Part shown: piece after piece, positions 48,841 through 49,185 of the stretch
How the letters are laid out: each line of letters begins with the position of its first letter
Position numbering within the stretch: the first letter of the stretch is position 1
From: a virus
Strand: one strand, 5' to 3'
Virus record (IMG/VR): IMGVR_UViG_3300008266_000090
Span: 1 to 49,185 of that record
Length of the DNA stretch: 49,185 bases
Made by a program: the position numbers and the translations under genes
The notes under the pieces: model-generated
Databases searched by the model: none
What the model saw: the letters and a program-made list of their open reading frames with translations, nothing else
Told to the model about the DNA's origin: nothing

Positions 48841-49185
48841 TTAGTCATACATCTCTATAAATCCGGAGAAGTCAGATGACGTGTTATCTTTTTTTATCAT
48901 ATCCGGGTAAGCACTCTCAGCCCCAAGCAGCGCCATGCCGCACGCCGCGAAGACGTCGAGGTCTGTCATGTCGCTAAAGCTCTGTGCACTCTCGATCTCC
49001 TCGAGCAGCTCTATGTGCCTTGCCCTGTGACCCGTGTTCTTCACGTAATCACCGAACTTGGCAAATATCTTTTCTTGTACAGCTGGCCCGGTCCTCACCC
49101 CCGGGATCGGGTCGATCTTTCCAGTGGTCGGGTCGATCATGTGCATGAGGTATCCCTCCGCGTGGTGATCCCTGAAATACTTTAT
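48841..49185 (-). CDS. Terminase large subunit, C-terminal end (partial)
   Basis: The minus-strand frame is open to the window edge and gives at least 114 residues ending SDFSGFIEMYD. DPTTGKIDPIPGVRTGPAVQ, HRARHIELLEEIESAQSFSD and LDVFAACGMALLGAESAYP fit the end of a phage terminase large subunit, whose last part commonly has this DLxxAxGxALLG-type helix. Position just before the portal gene supports it. The ATPase and nuclease domains, which would prove it, lie outside the window. Confidence 0.55.
   Translation of the reverse strand: MKYFRDHHAEGYLMHMIDPTTGKIDPIPGVRTGPAVQEKIFAKFGDYVKNTGHRARHIELLEEIESAQSFSDMTDLDVFAACGMALLGAESAYPDMIKKDNTSSDFSGFIEMYD

Overview
The window looks like roughly the left early arm and the late (virion) arm of a tailed dsDNA phage of Bacteroidota, most probably a crAss-like or related podovirus from an aquatic host. 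The late genes run in the order terminase end, portal, scaffold-like, major capsid, fibres, three small ring/adaptor-size proteins, one very large tail-nozzle-size protein, then five giant internal proteins and lysis genes, which resembles the crAss-like late block. Starts lack Shine-Dalgarno sequences and sit in A/T-rich leaders, and several intergenic gaps hold boxes of the Bacteroidota type (TAnnTTTG, some with an upstream TTG). The ERF recombinase and the fibre repeat (GFVPYTGATGDVDLG) point the same way. No integrase, repressor with clear identity, polymerase or complete terminase is in the window, so the genome continues beyond the right edge.

Layout. 1-545: GC-rich DNA with alternating CG/CA/TG tracts and no credible gene. 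545-831: a candidate promoter and a strongly structured RNA directly before the first gene. 832-6773: about 20 small plus-strand genes, nearly all unrecognised. Many are separated either by a bulged GC hairpin (six copies) or by a self-cleaving hammerhead ribozyme (three copies). 6774-6971: a non-coding region with nested inverted repeats. 6972-11336: a second plus-strand block with an ERF annealing protein, a GroES-like protein and a nested pair of membrane/coiled-coil genes resembling spanins. 11323-11347: terminator between convergent blocks. 11345-49185: everything on the minus strand, read right to left as terminase C-terminus, YegP-like protein, portal, scaffold-like, capsid, fibres, tail proteins, internal virion proteins including a ferritin-like protein, and overlapping lysis genes.

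The most striking feature is RNA-level organisation of the left arm. Three type I hammerhead ribozymes at 2460-2509, 3390-3447 and 3639-3688 have intact catalytic cores, compensatory changes in stems II and III, an invariant GGTTAA/TTAACC stem I, and each predicted cleavage site lies exactly 23 nt before the start codon of the next gene. The same leader follows one of the GC hairpins, and a related one follows the large structured RNA. Self-cleavage would cut the polycistronic early transcript into units with 5'-hydroxyl, near-identical leaders. Two tandem ribozymes would excise a 241-nt unit carrying one 57-residue gene.

The virion arm adds a second theme: giant multi-domain proteins likely packaged and ejected with the DNA. 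The 981- and 1415-residue proteins share an N-terminal module and carry ADP-ribosyltransferase-like regions, the 1917-residue protein has a tandem N-terminal repeat and a metallopeptidase-like HEFVH motif, and a ferritin-like protein is encoded between two of them. All functional assignments come from reading the sequence by eye; none was tested by a database search.
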